Assembly (NCBI GenBank): GCA_003635255.1
Contig: PYJC01000087.1
Coordinates: 1-53,463 of the forward strand
Direction: 5' to 3'
DNA length: 53,463 nucleotides
Source: Candidatus Poribacteria bacterium
GTDB lineage: Bacteria; Poribacteria; WGA-4E; WGA-3G
Position 1 is the stretch's first letter. Every line of letters begins with the position of its first letter. A program made the position numbers and the translations under genes. Shown one piece after another: positions 44,140 through 52,995 of this stretch. The notes below the pieces were generated by a model that saw only the letters and a list, made by a program, of their open reading frames with translations, searched no databases and was not told the DNA's origin.

Positions 44140-44919
44140 ATGAAACAGATTACGTGTATAGTTGCAATTATGCTTCTGTCAGCGTGCTTTATCCCCGGCG
44201 TTTTCGCGCAAACATTGATGAGCGATGAATTCACCGGAGCCGGTCAAGACCTTCAATCTTTCTGGCAGGTCAAGGATGGCGACAAAAGCCCGTGGGAGTT
44301 GAAAGGCGGCATGCTCACGGCTGAGGCAGGTTTCGATCAGAATGTGTGGACGGATGATACCAGCACACGTTTCTACCAGATCACGGATCAAGCGCAATTT
44401 GACATCGAAACGGCGATGACTGTCGATTATGGGGATGCTTGCACTGTTGCTGGCATCATCGTGTATTCTGCGACGACGAAGGATCACCAGGACCGTGATG
44501 GTCAGTGGGTGACACTGAAGTTGTGGGGTCGCGGTGCTGCGCAAGGCAATAATGCGGTGCTCCAATACCAACGCCGTCAAAATGATGATGCTGCTTTAGG
44601 ATATGTCGGTACACAACCTGACTACAACCCAGATCAAGGTGTTATTCCGGTTGAACTTCGCGTCACGCGCAATGGCGATGAATATGAATCATGGTTCAAG
44701 CCGAATGCAGAAGGCGACTGGGTTTCCGTGGGTACAGTGACCAACGAACTCGCGGATCCGCTTGAAGTTGGCATTTATGTCGGCATCTGTGAAGGGCAAA
44801 GTGATGCTGGCAGGATGACGGTCACGTTTGACTATTTCCGGGAAGCCTCAAGCCCCGCAACTCCCGTTGATCCGCGCGATCGGCTTGCAGTCACGTGGGG
44901 TGAATTGAAAAAGCAGTAG
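44140..44919 (+). CDS. Secreted DUF1349-like concanavalin-fold protein 1
   Basis: 259 residues. The signal peptide ends GVFAQ (about 24). The mature protein is a beta-sandwich with DEFTGAGQDLQSFWQVKDG, FDIETAMTVDYGDACTVAGI, WVTLKLWGRG and EVGIYVGICEG. This matches the DUF1349/glycanase-like concanavalin fold, usually carbohydrate-related in exported proteins. The tail VDPRDRLAVTWGELKKQ is a variant of the ATTWGxIK motif of the LamG proteins despite a different domain family. A paralogue follows directly. The ribosome site is GAAGGG. Confidence 0.75.
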   Translation: MKQITCIVAIMLLSACFIPGVFAQTLMSDEFTGAGQDLQSFWQVKDGDKSPWELKGGMLTAEAGFDQNVWTDDTSTRFYQITDQAQFDIETAMTVDYGDACTVAGIIVYSATTKDHQDRDGQWVTLKLWGRGAAQGNNAVLQYQRRQNDDAALGYVGTQPDYNPDQGVIPVELRVTRNGDEYESWFKPNAEGDWVSVGTVTNELADPLEVGIYVGICEGQSDAGRMTVTFDYFREASSPATPVDPRDRLAVTWGELKKQ

Positions 44920-44950
44920 AAGCGAACGTTGTTCGTAATTTTTCTAAATC

Positions 44951-44982
44951 GCTGGCGGCTTTCCATGTCGCCAGCATTTTTA
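44951..44982 (+). terminator. Terminator or attenuator between DUF1349-like paralogues
   Basis: GCTGGCG (44951-44957) pairs CGCCAGC (44969-44975), then ATTTTTA. It ends only about 12 bp before the next start codon and just ahead of that gene's ribosome site, so it may tune expression of the second gene. Confidence 0.65.
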
Positions 44983-44994
44983 TGGAGATGAAAT

Positions 44995-45798
44995 TTGAAA
45001 ATAGCAGCTACTTTATCACTTGTAGGTATTACAATACTTTTTGGTGCTCTCTCCGTAGGAGCTGCGCCTTCTCTTGGCGATCCATTTGATGGAAATTCGC
45101 TAAAAAATCCGAATTGGAAGTGGAAGGCCTCTGACGAAGCAGGCGTTGAACCCAAAGATTGGGACATGGGCAAAACGAAAGCTGGATGGCTTCATGTCAC
45201 CGGTGAACTGAATCGGAATCTCTGGCCCTCGGACACAACGAATCGGCTCTATCAGGAGCATGAAGGTGATTTTGATGTGGAGACGCATCTCTATATGGAC
45301 TACGAAGATGCGTGTGTCGTTGCGGGGATTGCTGCCTATTCCCCAACGACGAAGGACCGTCAAGGTCGTGAAGGTGAATGGGTGACGATCAAACTCTGGG
45401 GACGTGGACCCGCAAACGGGAATAATGCCGTCATTCAGTATCAGAAACGGCAGTTTGATGGTGGTGAAGGACTCGCCGGTACGGTTCCGAATTTTCAAGA
45501 CCCCGCAGGTGAAATGGATATTTACATGCGACTCCGTCGTGAGGGTGATGCCTTCACAGCGTGGTGGAAACGGAAAGCCAACGACAAATGGATCGACATC
45601 GGCGAAACCGAACAGGAGTTTGATGAACCGCTTGAGGTCGGTATTTACGTCGGTATCTGTGACGGTAAAGGCAAGCAGATTGCGCAGTATGAGTACTTTG
45701 AAGACCTTCTCGTGCCGTTTGATGTTTCACCGCGTGCAAAATTACCGATCGCTTGGGGGGACCTAAAACGCCGACATGAGATACCGAGTTATCGTTAA
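44995..45798 (+). CDS. Secreted DUF1349-like concanavalin-fold protein 2
   Basis: 267 residues starting at TTG 44995, supported by GGAG 8 bp upstream and by an immediate signal peptide (MKIAATLSLVGITILFGAL). It is the paralogue of the preceding gene (FDVETHLYMDYEDACVVAGI, WVTIKLWGRGPANGNNAVIQ, EVGIYVGICDGKG), with inserted Lys-rich loops. The tail VSPRAKLPIAWGDLKRR keeps the spacing of the ATTWGxIK motif. The export and carbohydrate-binding role is inferred from the fold. Confidence 0.75.
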   Translation: MKIAATLSLVGITILFGALSVGAAPSLGDPFDGNSLKNPNWKWKASDEAGVEPKDWDMGKTKAGWLHVTGELNRNLWPSDTTNRLYQEHEGDFDVETHLYMDYEDACVVAGIAAYSPTTKDRQGREGEWVTIKLWGRGPANGNNAVIQYQKRQFDGGEGLAGTVPNFQDPAGEMDIYMRLRREGDAFTAWWKRKANDKWIDIGETEQEFDEPLEVGIYVGICDGKGKQIAQYEYFEDLLVPFDVSPRAKLPIAWGDLKRRHEIPSYR

Positions 45799-45838
45799 CG
45801 TTTGTGTAAGTCCAGAGAACATAGAGGGTTCTGCTTGA

Positions 45839-46720
45839 ATGAAATGTGTCTATCTTGTAGTTGTTGGACTCTTTCTTACTATCTGTAGTGATTTTACTGT
45901 TGCCGAAGTTAACAGTGCCGCTCAACAGGTCCTCACTACCATAGAATGGGTCTCTATTCCAGAAGGCATGTTCCTGATGGGCGCAACGCCTGAGGAAGCA
46001 AAAGCTGCTTATGAGGACGCAAAATTGCGCAGCTCCATGTTGGAGCAGCATACCTTCGATGCTGAACTACCACAGCATCAGGTCTATCTGAGTGCTTACG
46101 AAATCACGCGGTATGAGATTACCAACGCGCAATATCGTGCCTTCGTTGCGGCGATGAATCGTCCTATACCGCGCGGACACAATGGCGAAGATACATGGGC
46201 GGATGAGACGCTCAACGGCGATACACAACCCGTTGTCGGTGTGACGTGGTTCGATGCACAAGCGTTTGCAGAGTGGATTGGCGGGAGTCTACCGACGGAA
46301 GCGCAGTGGGAGCGCGCTGCACGCGGTACAGAAGCACGCGTATACCCGTGGGGAGATACACCGCCAAAAGCACGTCAACATGCCAACTTCGCACGCCGCT
46401 ACAATCGTCCGATGCCGGTGGGTCAATTTCCGAAAGGTGAATCACCGGACGGTATCGCGGATCTCGCTGGAAACGTTTGGGAGTGGTGCCTTGATGAATA
46501 CAATCCAGCAGCCTACCAACGAAACGGGAAAGATGTGCCACGAAATCCGCTCAATCTCCGTTTCCGCGATGTACTTCGCTCAAGGGTTATTCGAGGGGGC
46601 GCGTGGGATGTCGGTAGAGCGTTTCTCCGTTCAGGGCTGCGCTTCAAATTTTATCCGCTGGATTCAACACATACGATTGGATTTCGGGTCGTTCGTCCAC
46701 GCCCGACAATAAAACCATAA
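45839..46720 (+). CDS. Exported FGE-sulfatase-fold protein
   Basis: 293 residues. Signal peptide to about 23 (FTVAE), then one FGE/sulfatase-modifying-factor domain (WVSIPEGMFLMGATPEE, YEITNAQYRAFV, SLPTEAQWERAARGTEARVYPWG, LAGNVWEWCLDEY, VIRGGAWDVG, TIGFRVVRP). Both cysteines of the formylglycine-generating site are absent (even the GFRC Cys is Val), so enzymatic FGE activity is unlikely. The fold may bind ligands or nonheme metal. It is 13 bp before the FG-GAP/ASPIC gene and likely co-transcribed. Confidence 0.85.
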   Translation: MKCVYLVVVGLFLTICSDFTVAEVNSAAQQVLTTIEWVSIPEGMFLMGATPEEAKAAYEDAKLRSSMLEQHTFDAELPQHQVYLSAYEITRYEITNAQYRAFVAAMNRPIPRGHNGEDTWADETLNGDTQPVVGVTWFDAQAFAEWIGGSLPTEAQWERAARGTEARVYPWGDTPPKARQHANFARRYNRPMPVGQFPKGESPDGIADLAGNVWEWCLDEYNPAAYQRNGKDVPRNPLNLRFRDVLRSRVIRGGAWDVGRAFLRSGLRFKFYPLDSTHTIGFRVVRPRPTIKP

Positions 46721-46733
46721 CCTTCCTATTATC

Positions 46734-48392
46734 ATGTTCCAACGAAAACATTACCAGTTCCAATTGTGGGTATCGCTTCTCCTCTTCATGCTTCCACTGC
46801 TCGGTAGTGCTGAACCTTATTTCCGGGATGTAACCGATGCCATGAGGCTTGATTTCAAACATGTCAACGGCTTTTCTGCGGAACGCCGACTCGTAGAAAC
46901 GATGGGTAGCGGCGGTGTGCTCTTTGACTTTGATAACGATGAAGACTTGGATCTCTATCTCGTTCAAGGCAATTCCCTCTTGCCATCAGCGGAATCACTA
47001 CCCAAAAACCGACTCTATCGAAACGATGTTGGAGTCTTCGTTGACATCACAGCAGCTGCGAACGTCGGAGATACAGGTTACGGACTCGGTGCTGTCGCTG
47101 CAGATTACAATTCTGACGGGTATCGCGATCTGTACGTGACGAACTTGGGAAAAAATGTGCTTTACCGCAACAACGGCGATGGCACATTTACAGATGTAAC
47201 AGAGGAGGCGCAGGTCGGTTGTCCACTACTGAGCGCGAGTGCGGCGTTCGCTGACATTGATAGGGACGGGGATTTGGATCTCTATGTCTGCAACTACGTC
47301 GAATACGCGCTTGAAACCGATATTCCCTGCTATTACAAGAACACCTTGCGTATCTACTGTGGACCCAACGAATATCACGGCATCGCCGATGTGCTTTACC
47401 GCAATAATGGCGATGGCACGTTTACAGATATTACCGAGTCCGCCGGTGTCTATGAGCCGACAACGCGTGGGTTGGGCGTTGTCTTTACAGACGTGAATAG
47501 CGATGGATGGTTGGACATTTACGTTGCAAACGATATGTCTCCGAATACGCTTTTTATGAATCAAGGTGACGGGACTTTTCAAGAGGAAGGTGTCCTGCGC
47601 GGTGTCGCCTACAACGGTGATGGTTTGGCGAACGGCTCTATGGGGATAGACGCAGCGGATTACGATAACGATGGCGATATTGATCTTTGGGTGTCGAATT
47701 TCTCGTTGGAAGCGAACTGCCTCATGCAGAACGATGGCGATGGCTATTTTGAAGATGTTACGTTTGACACAGACCTTGCTGATCCATCTTTCTATTCACT
47801 CGGTTTCGGTACCCGTTTCATTGATTTCGATAACGACGGTTGGTTGGATATACTCGTCGGGAATGGACATATCTGGGACAATGTGGAGCAGATTGACGCG
47901 AAGATGCGTTACGCACAGCCTGTCCAACTTTTTCATAACCGAGGTGGGACCTCAGAGAACGGTGTGGTCTTTACTGAAATTACCACTGAAGCGGGTTTGA
48001 ATGAAACGCCTTATGTAGTGCGAGGGATGCTCTTTGGGGATATAGATATGGATGGCGATGTGGACGTTGTGCTGTGTCAGTCAAACCGTCCTGCGGTTAT
48101 CCTAAACAACGAGGTTGGGAATACAAACGCGTGGCTAACAGTGAAATTGGTCGGAACGGATGGGAACACGGATGCAATCGGTGCACAGATTCAATTGGAG
48201 GCACAGGGTATGACATTGCTGCGAGAAATCATCTGTGGGGCAAGTTATCTGTCAGGCAATGACCTCCGTCTCTCCTTCGGGTTAGGTGATGCCTCACGTG
48301 TAGATAACCTCAATATTCGTTGGCACAATGGCGAGGTTCAGCAATTAGGTGATGTGCCGATTCGACAATCTATAACCTTTTCACAGCATTGA
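46734..48392 (+). CDS. Exported FG-GAP/VCBS and ASPIC/UnbV (CRTAC1-like) protein
   Basis: 552 residues with an N-terminal signal segment (to about 27, GSAEP). About seven FG-GAP/VCBS repeats follow, each with a calcium loop such as DFDNDEDLDLY, DYNSDGYRDLY, DIDRDGDLDLY, DVNSDGWLDIY, DYDNDGDIDLW and DFDNDGWLDIL, forming a beta-propeller. A C-terminal ASPIC/UnbV domain (WLTVKLVGTDGNTDAIGAQI, SFGLGDASRVDNLNIRWHNG) follows. This architecture is common in marine and Poribacteria-type genomes as a surface or adhesion protein (family knowledge); no enzyme motif is seen. It lies directly after the FGE-fold gene. Confidence 0.9.
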   Translation: MFQRKHYQFQLWVSLLLFMLPLLGSAEPYFRDVTDAMRLDFKHVNGFSAERRLVETMGSGGVLFDFDNDEDLDLYLVQGNSLLPSAESLPKNRLYRNDVGVFVDITAAANVGDTGYGLGAVAADYNSDGYRDLYVTNLGKNVLYRNNGDGTFTDVTEEAQVGCPLLSASAAFADIDRDGDLDLYVCNYVEYALETDIPCYYKNTLRIYCGPNEYHGIADVLYRNNGDGTFTDITESAGVYEPTTRGLGVVFTDVNSDGWLDIYVANDMSPNTLFMNQGDGTFQEEGVLRGVAYNGDGLANGSMGIDAADYDNDGDIDLWVSNFSLEANCLMQNDGDGYFEDVTFDTDLADPSFYSLGFGTRFIDFDNDGWLDILVGNGHIWDNVEQIDAKMRYAQPVQLFHNRGGTSENGVVFTEITTEAGLNETPYVVRGMLFGDIDMDGDVDVVLCQSNRPAVILNNEVGNTNAWLTVKLVGTDGNTDAIGAQIQLEAQGMTLLREIICGASYLSGNDLRLSFGLGDASRVDNLNIRWHNGEVQQLGDVPIRQSITFSQH

Positions 48393-48417
48393 CACTTTTC
48401 GTTGTTGATACTATAAT
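48389..48417 (+). promoter_or_regulatory. Perfect-consensus sigma-70 promoter
   Basis: TTGACA (48389-48394), exactly 17 bp, TATAAT (48412-48417). It overlaps the stop of the preceding gene and drives a 130-nt leader before the next gene. Confidence 0.8.
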
Positions 48418-48557
48418 GGACGGCAAGGTAGAATTAAGAGATGATTATTTTTTCAAGATCCAAGGTGTGTAGCCCGTAACGTAGTGGAGAGCGGATATAC
48501 GGAAAGGAATGTGAAGCTGCTAACCTACCTGACCGAACCGCAAGGTAAATTAAAAAT
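48418..48557 (+). promoter_or_regulatory. Long leader with mini-ORF and repeat-flanked insert
   Basis: GCAAGGTA with similar following bases occurs at 48423-48430 and again at 48540-48547 just before the start codon. Between them lies a 13-codon frame (48441-48479, MIIFSRSKVCSP then stop) and a segment with CCGTA..TACGG and GGTAG..CTACC pairing possibilities. It may be an attenuator or a small insertion that duplicated the translation signal. Confidence 0.4.
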
Positions 48558-48914
48558 ATGAAGATTGTTGAAGAAAAAGAGGCGTGGATTCACACGCACT
48601 TCATCGTTGATAGCTTTTACATCACGCCGGAGGAGTGTCGGCAGATTTCTATCAGTGTCGAACCGGAACTGATGCAACTTGGACTCCAGTATGGGCTGAC
48701 GTATAACATCGCGCCTTCAAAACATCGTGCCATTATTGTCCTTGAATGTATACCGTTCGACTCGGTCAAAGCGGTCGTGGAAGAATTGATTGATGAGGCG
48801 ATTAAAGATTTCCCTGTCCGATTGCCTGAGCAGCGAAACATCGTCACCAATATTACTGTCGCGGCGCAGGAAACCGAAACAACTGATGTTAGTGGCCGAG
48901 CCCTTGTGCAGTAA
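48558..48914 (+). CDS. Uncharacterised small protein
   Basis: 118 residues, alpha/beta by eye (HTHFIVDSFYITPEECRQIS, HRAIIVLECIPFDSVKAVVE), without signal peptide or recognised domain. It has its own perfect-consensus promoter. Its 3' end overlaps the convergent enolase-superfamily gene by 26 bp, so the two transcripts are antisense at their ends. No function is proposed. Confidence 0.6.
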   Translation: MKIVEEKEAWIHTHFIVDSFYITPEECRQISISVEPELMQLGLQYGLTYNIAPSKHRAIIVLECIPFDSVKAVVEELIDEAIKDFPVRLPEQRNIVTNITVAAQETETTDVSGRALVQ

Positions 48915-50241
48915 GAACTTGTGTTCCGACGGTGCCATCGGTGATGTCGAAGATTGAGGGAAATGCGTCTCGCCAACCGTCGTTCGCACTCGGACAGAAT
49001 TGACGTGAGTTGCCCTCAATAGCGGTTACCCCTGGGATGCGCGCAGCGAGTCCAGCGGAATGTAAAAACGATGCGCCGGGACACGTCAGGTCCTGTACGG
49101 CGAGGAACATATCGTATTCTGCGGCGGCGGCACCCATCAACAATGCTTGAGACTGCCCTTTACACGCCTTGAGCGCGACACCTGAATATCCCTGCTCGCG
49201 CGCCAATAGAAAAGTCTCAAAGTCGGTCAGCGATTCGTCTATCACTACCGGTTTTATCTCAGCGGCTTTGTGCATCTTATTTTCGGGGTGTGCTTTCAAA
49301 TCCCGATCCGTCGGTTGTTCGATGTAGGCGAGGCGTTGAAAGGCGTTAGGTGCTGTTTCTTGGATCTGACTAAGGAATTCCAGTAGGTATTCGACGTTTT
49401 GACAGGTCTCATTGAAATCAGCGGAGTAATACCAAGTGTCAACACCGCGTTTCGCTTGTGTTTCTGCTGTGACTTTATCAATTGCGAGGACACGTGCAAC
49501 GTCCCAATCGAGGTCATCGCCGTTGAGTTTGATTTTTAGATGCGTTAATCCATCAGCGACAATCCATTCGGGGAGCGTCTCCGGTAGCCCATCATTAAGG
49601 CGTTCTGTGATATCCGCGTCGGTAAGAGGATCCAGTGCGCCGATGAGATGATAGAGCGGCATATTAGATTTCGGTTGGCGTGAAGTGTACTGGTCCAGAT
49701 ATTTTCCAGTGAACCCTTCATTCAAAAAGTGTGATATATCCGCCTGAATGAACTCTTCACTTAAGCCGTTGTAGCTATTGATACCATTTGCCTTTCCGAA
49801 TGCATCGTGGATGGCCGCATCGATAGGGCTTGTTGTAACGACGGTGCAGAGTTTCGGGATCGGCGACGCGAGTTGCATGGCATCGGACAACTCGTCAGCA
49901 ATACGTAAGAATTCGGGTTCAAGCACTTCAGAGAGTTCGAGCGGATGCGCGCATAGTTCGCAATCTTGTGTTGCGTCTACCGCCAATTCGGCGAGTTTTT
50001 TCATCGCTGCGAGGCTCTGATCAAACGGTACATAGCGCGGCGGGAATGCCCAGACGTTACCGAGTGGCATGGAACCTTTACCTTCTGCTTCTTTTCCGTC
50101 GCGGGTCTGGACTTGCATGCGGACGTTAAAGAGAACGCAGTGATCTGTGGGTACGCCACCGAACTTGAGTGGGGTGCGGTATTGGTGTTCTTCAAAATCG
50201 TAATGAACGTCAAGGATGCGAATATCCGTAGGTTTTGGCAT
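48889..50241 (-). CDS. Mandelate racemase/muconate lactonizing (enolase) superfamily protein
   Basis: 450 residues, longer than the usual 360-400. The metal triad is Asp in ADFNETC, Glu in YIEQPT and Asp/Glu in VIDESLTD. Base candidates are the KIK pair in THLKIKLNG and Lys in ALKACKGQ. The N-terminal capping domain is expanded. These enzymes abstract an alpha proton from carboxylates (sugar acids, lactones, dipeptides). Its neighbours (SHMT-like enzyme divergently upstream) fit amino- or sugar-acid metabolism but do not define the substrate. The promoter region is shared with the divergent gene within 107 bp. Confidence 0.83.
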   Translation of the reverse strand: MPKPTDIRILDVHYDFEEHQYRTPLKFGGVPTDHCVLFNVRMQVQTRDGKEAEGKGSMPLGNVWAFPPRYVPFDQSLAAMKKLAELAVDATQDCELCAHPLELSEVLEPEFLRIADELSDAMQLASPIPKLCTVVTTSPIDAAIHDAFGKANGINSYNGLSEEFIQADISHFLNEGFTGKYLDQYTSRQPKSNMPLYHLIGALDPLTDADITERLNDGLPETLPEWIVADGLTHLKIKLNGDDLDWDVARVLAIDKVTAETQAKRGVDTWYYSADFNETCQNVEYLLEFLSQIQETAPNAFQRLAYIEQPTDRDLKAHPENKMHKAAEIKPVVIDESLTDFETFLLAREQGYSGVALKACKGQSQALLMGAAAAEYDMFLAVQDLTCPGASFLHSAGLAARIPGVTAIEGNSRQFCPSANDGWRDAFPSIFDITDGTVGTQVLTAQGLGH

Positions 50242-50348
50242 AATTCCCTCATCGTGATTGTCTATTTTCTTTCATACTAACTAATTTACTGTGGTGCGTC
50301 AAGCAATTTCTCTGCCCTTGTTCTACAATCAAACGGAGGTCTCTTCCA

Positions 50349-51587
50349 GTGACACATAACGCAAAGGTTCAAAAACTCACATCACTTCTCGATAAACATC
50401 AAGCGTATCGGGACACCTGTCTCAATCTCATCGCTTCGGAGAACACGCCTTCGCCGTTGGTAGAAGAACTTTTTGACGAACGCTTGGCACGGCGGTATGG
50501 GAATTATTCTGGCGTTGACATCTACCAACGGAATTACAAAGGCAACCGCTATATTGCCGAGATAGAAGGGTACACGCAGGCGTTAGCAAAGGAACTTTTC
50601 GGCGCATCGCACGTCGATTTCCGTCCGTTATCAGGGAACATCGCGGGGATTGCCACAACGTTTGCATTGGCAAAGCCCGGCGATACGGCGTTAGAGGTCC
50701 ATAACGGACACCACTATGCCGAGAAACTACTCTCCTCGCCCCTCAAGATAGAACTCCAGTCGATTCCGATTCCGTGGGACGGACGGCGTTCAAACATTGA
50801 CCTTGATGCAACGCTTGAACTGATTGCAAAACACAAACCCAGCATCGTCAACGTCGGCTCCGGCGTGTTTCTCTTCCCGCAGCCTGTCCGAGAGTTGAAG
50901 GCGGCGATGCGCGAGGCGAATCCAGATGCTTACCTCATTTACGATGCATCGCACGTTATTGGACTCATCGCCGGTGGACGGTTTCAGTCACCCTTTGAAG
51001 AGGGCGCGGATGTTATCATTTCCAGCACGCATAAGACACTCGCTGGACCACAAGGCGGGATGGTTTTGATGAATGACGCATCTATTGCTGAGCGGGTTGC
51101 GAGAGGGGTTTACCCTTTGCTAATGAGCAATCATCACTTGAATCGACTCCCAGCGTTAGCAGGTACCTTTATAGAGTGGATGGAATGCGGTGAGGCACAA
51201 GCAGCTGCGATTGTAGCGAACGCAAAAGCACTCGGACAAGCGTTGGCGGAACGCGGTGTTCCGATGCTCGGTGCCGATCTCGGCTTCACGGAGTCGCATA
51301 CCTTGATACTAATTGTAGATAAGTATGGGGAGGGCAGTGCATTAGCGAATCATCTCGAAGCGTGCCATATTATTACGGGTGCAGCGGGATTATCGCCGGA
51401 AGTCGGGACATCTGGATTGCGTATTGGCGTTCAGGAGGTTACAAGATGGGGGATGACACCGGCGGATGCCTCGGACATTGCGGAGTGTATTGTCGCAGCA
51501 CTCTCCGGCGGGACTCCTGAAGAACTCAAGCCGAAGGTGGCAAAAGTGTCAAGTCGTTTTGATGCAATCCAGTTCACTGTTGACTGA
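50349..51587 (+). CDS. Serine hydroxymethyltransferase-like PLP enzyme (divergent)
   Basis: 412 residues of fold-type I. The start is GTG 50349 with GGAGG nine bases before. The PLP-binding Lys is in ISSTHKTLAGPQGG, and LNLIASENTPSP and FRPLSGNIAGIA are SHMT signatures. Canonical SHMT has EGYPGxRYY where this reads NYSGVDIYQRNYKGNRY, and the HGGHLTHG loop is NGHHYAEKL. It may therefore be a non-folate aldolase or a specialised SHMT, not housekeeping GlyA. It is divergent from the enolase-superfamily gene. Confidence 0.8.
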   Translation: MTHNAKVQKLTSLLDKHQAYRDTCLNLIASENTPSPLVEELFDERLARRYGNYSGVDIYQRNYKGNRYIAEIEGYTQALAKELFGASHVDFRPLSGNIAGIATTFALAKPGDTALEVHNGHHYAEKLLSSPLKIELQSIPIPWDGRRSNIDLDATLELIAKHKPSIVNVGSGVFLFPQPVRELKAAMREANPDAYLIYDASHVIGLIAGGRFQSPFEEGADVIISSTHKTLAGPQGGMVLMNDASIAERVARGVYPLLMSNHHLNRLPALAGTFIEWMECGEAQAAAIVANAKALGQALAERGVPMLGADLGFTESHTLILIVDKYGEGSALANHLEACHIITGAAGLSPEVGTSGLRIGVQEVTRWGMTPADASDIAECIVAALSGGTPEELKPKVAKVSSRFDAIQFTVD

Positions 51588-51675
51588 GAAGAGAAAAAAC
51601 AACGGAAGCTGTGATTGGATTGTATCTGCGCTATTGTTTTCGGTCTGGCCAAAGGTGATTCATCGCTAAAATACG

Positions 51676-52704
51676 CTATTTCTGTTTCAATTTAGCCCAT
51701 ATCGTTGTTAGCAGTTGCGGTTGTGGCTGGACACGCAATGCAAACGCTGGATCGAACCAATCCGCATCTTTATTTACCGCATGTCGTGTCAGTTGTATTG
51801 GGTCACCGCCGTTTCGGTCGGTTTTGTAAAGTTGTATGTCCCAAACATTCCTGCCCTCTTTTGGCGGTTTTTTAACGCTATGTTCGTAGATAAGTTCACT
51901 ACCATCCGGAGACCACACCGGATTGATTTCCGAAAGCGCAGGGTCCCCAATCGGTGCCAGAATCCGCTTCACTTCTTGCCCGTGACGATCGGCAATGAAA
52001 AGTGCGCTATCCTGTCTAAGTCCCAACTTTCCCCAAGAAAAAGCGATTGCGTCCCCTATTGGAGACCACGCCGGTGTTTCCATTAAGGGTAGTTTTTCGG
52101 GCAAAAACGTCTCTTCGACACGTGTCTGTACGTTAAAAAAAACAATTTTGGTATTCGTTAGCGGCCCAATTCCATTTATAAACGGAACGTTCACAACAAA
52201 GGCGATCTCGGTACCATCAGGGGACCAGCTCGGATCTGCCACCGCGTGCCCCACCCAAGTGATTCGCTCTTCAACCCGGTCATCTATCGAGGCAATGTGG
52301 AGTTCCCGATTGTTGTTCCAACGACCTTTCTGATAAGCAATCCATTTTCCATCGGGCGACCACGTCGGAGCACTTCTATGCGCCGCCTCGTCAAAGACGC
52401 GTCGCACATTTGTGCCATCTGCGTCCATGAGATAAAGGTCAGCTTCTCCATCGCGACTGGAGACAAAAAGAATTTGGGTGCCTGTGGGTGAGAAGGCGGG
52501 CATATAATCCTGACTGGGGTGGTGCGTTAAATTGATTTGTCGACTGCCATCGGGGTTCATCAGATGGATTTCCCTATTGCCATCTCGGTTGGATGAGAAT
52601 GCAATTTTAGGGATTCCGGGTGCCTGAGCGAAGACGAGGCAGGCACTTATACATAACAAATTCAAAATCAAACCACATAAAAGGAACAAGCTCGTATTTT
52701 TCAT
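51676..52704 (-). CDS. Exported TolB-like PD40 propeller protein
   Basis: 342 residues with a signal peptide (about 1-26, LVFAQ) and five to six PD40 WD-like repeats (IAFSSNRDGNREIHLMNPDG, ILFVSSRDGEADLYLMDADG, PTWSPDGKWIAYQ, PSWSPDGTEIAFV, PVWSPDGSELIYE), forming a TolB-like propeller. Unlike TolB it has no N-terminal alpha/beta domain. It ends LLTTIWAKLKQK, a variant of the ATTWGxIK tail seen on the LamG and DUF1349-like proteins. GGAG precedes the ATG. It is probably a periplasmic or surface protein-binding protein. Confidence 0.85.
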   Translation of the reverse strand: MKNTSLFLLCGLILNLLCISACLVFAQAPGIPKIAFSSNRDGNREIHLMNPDGSRQINLTHHPSQDYMPAFSPTGTQILFVSSRDGEADLYLMDADGTNVRRVFDEAAHRSAPTWSPDGKWIAYQKGRWNNNRELHIASIDDRVEERITWVGHAVADPSWSPDGTEIAFVVNVPFINGIGPLTNTKIVFFNVQTRVEETFLPEKLPLMETPAWSPIGDAIAFSWGKLGLRQDSALFIADRHGQEVKRILAPIGDPALSEINPVWSPDGSELIYEHSVKKPPKEGRNVWDIQLYKTDRNGGDPIQLTRHAVNKDADWFDPAFALRVQPQPQLLTTIWAKLKQK

Positions 52705-52809
52705 CAGTCATCTCCAGAAAGGGATAAGGAAATCAGCACTCTCGCAATGCCTTTGGAAGCGTGCCATATTATACTATATTCTGAACGAAATTACCAATCT
52801 TTCCACCAA

Positions 52810-52835
52810 AGTCCCATGCTTTAGCTTGTGGGATG
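52810..52835 (+). mobile_element. TnpB right-end-like hairpin
   Basis: TCCCATGC-TTTA-GCTTGTGGGA carries the same TGCTTTAGC core as the right-end hairpin at 132-151, but lies upstream of the following tnpB. It may be the end of an earlier, lost element or a left-end structure. Confidence 0.4.
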
Positions 52836-52869
52836 TAGGCGGGCGTTAGGTTTTGTTGTAAAAAAAGAT

Positions 52870-52898
52870 TTGACATTAACCTAAAAATATTGTATGAT
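52870..52898 (+). promoter_or_regulatory. Promoter of tnpB
   Basis: TTGACA (52870-52875), 17 bp, TATGAT (52893-52898), about 100 bp before the start codon. Confidence 0.7.
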
Positions 52899-52910
52899 TA
52901 TAGTATCACA

Positions 52911-52966
52911 GTGGCAGACAGTTCAAGTGTAATCGCAAGGTTACATGTCTGCCTACCTACTTGAAC
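52911..52966 (+). promoter_or_regulatory. Pseudoknot-capable leader of tnpB
   Basis: GGCAGACA (52913-52920) pairs TGTCTGCC (52946-52953). GTTCAAGT (52921-52928), in its loop, pairs ACTTGAAC (52959-52966) beyond it. Both 8-bp stems are perfect. TGTAA/TTACA (52928-52932/52941-52945) can add a nested stem. It may be a left-end recognition structure or an RNA control element. Confidence 0.5.
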
Positions 52967-52995
52967 GGTTTTAAAACTGTGGTCTGTGAAATCCT

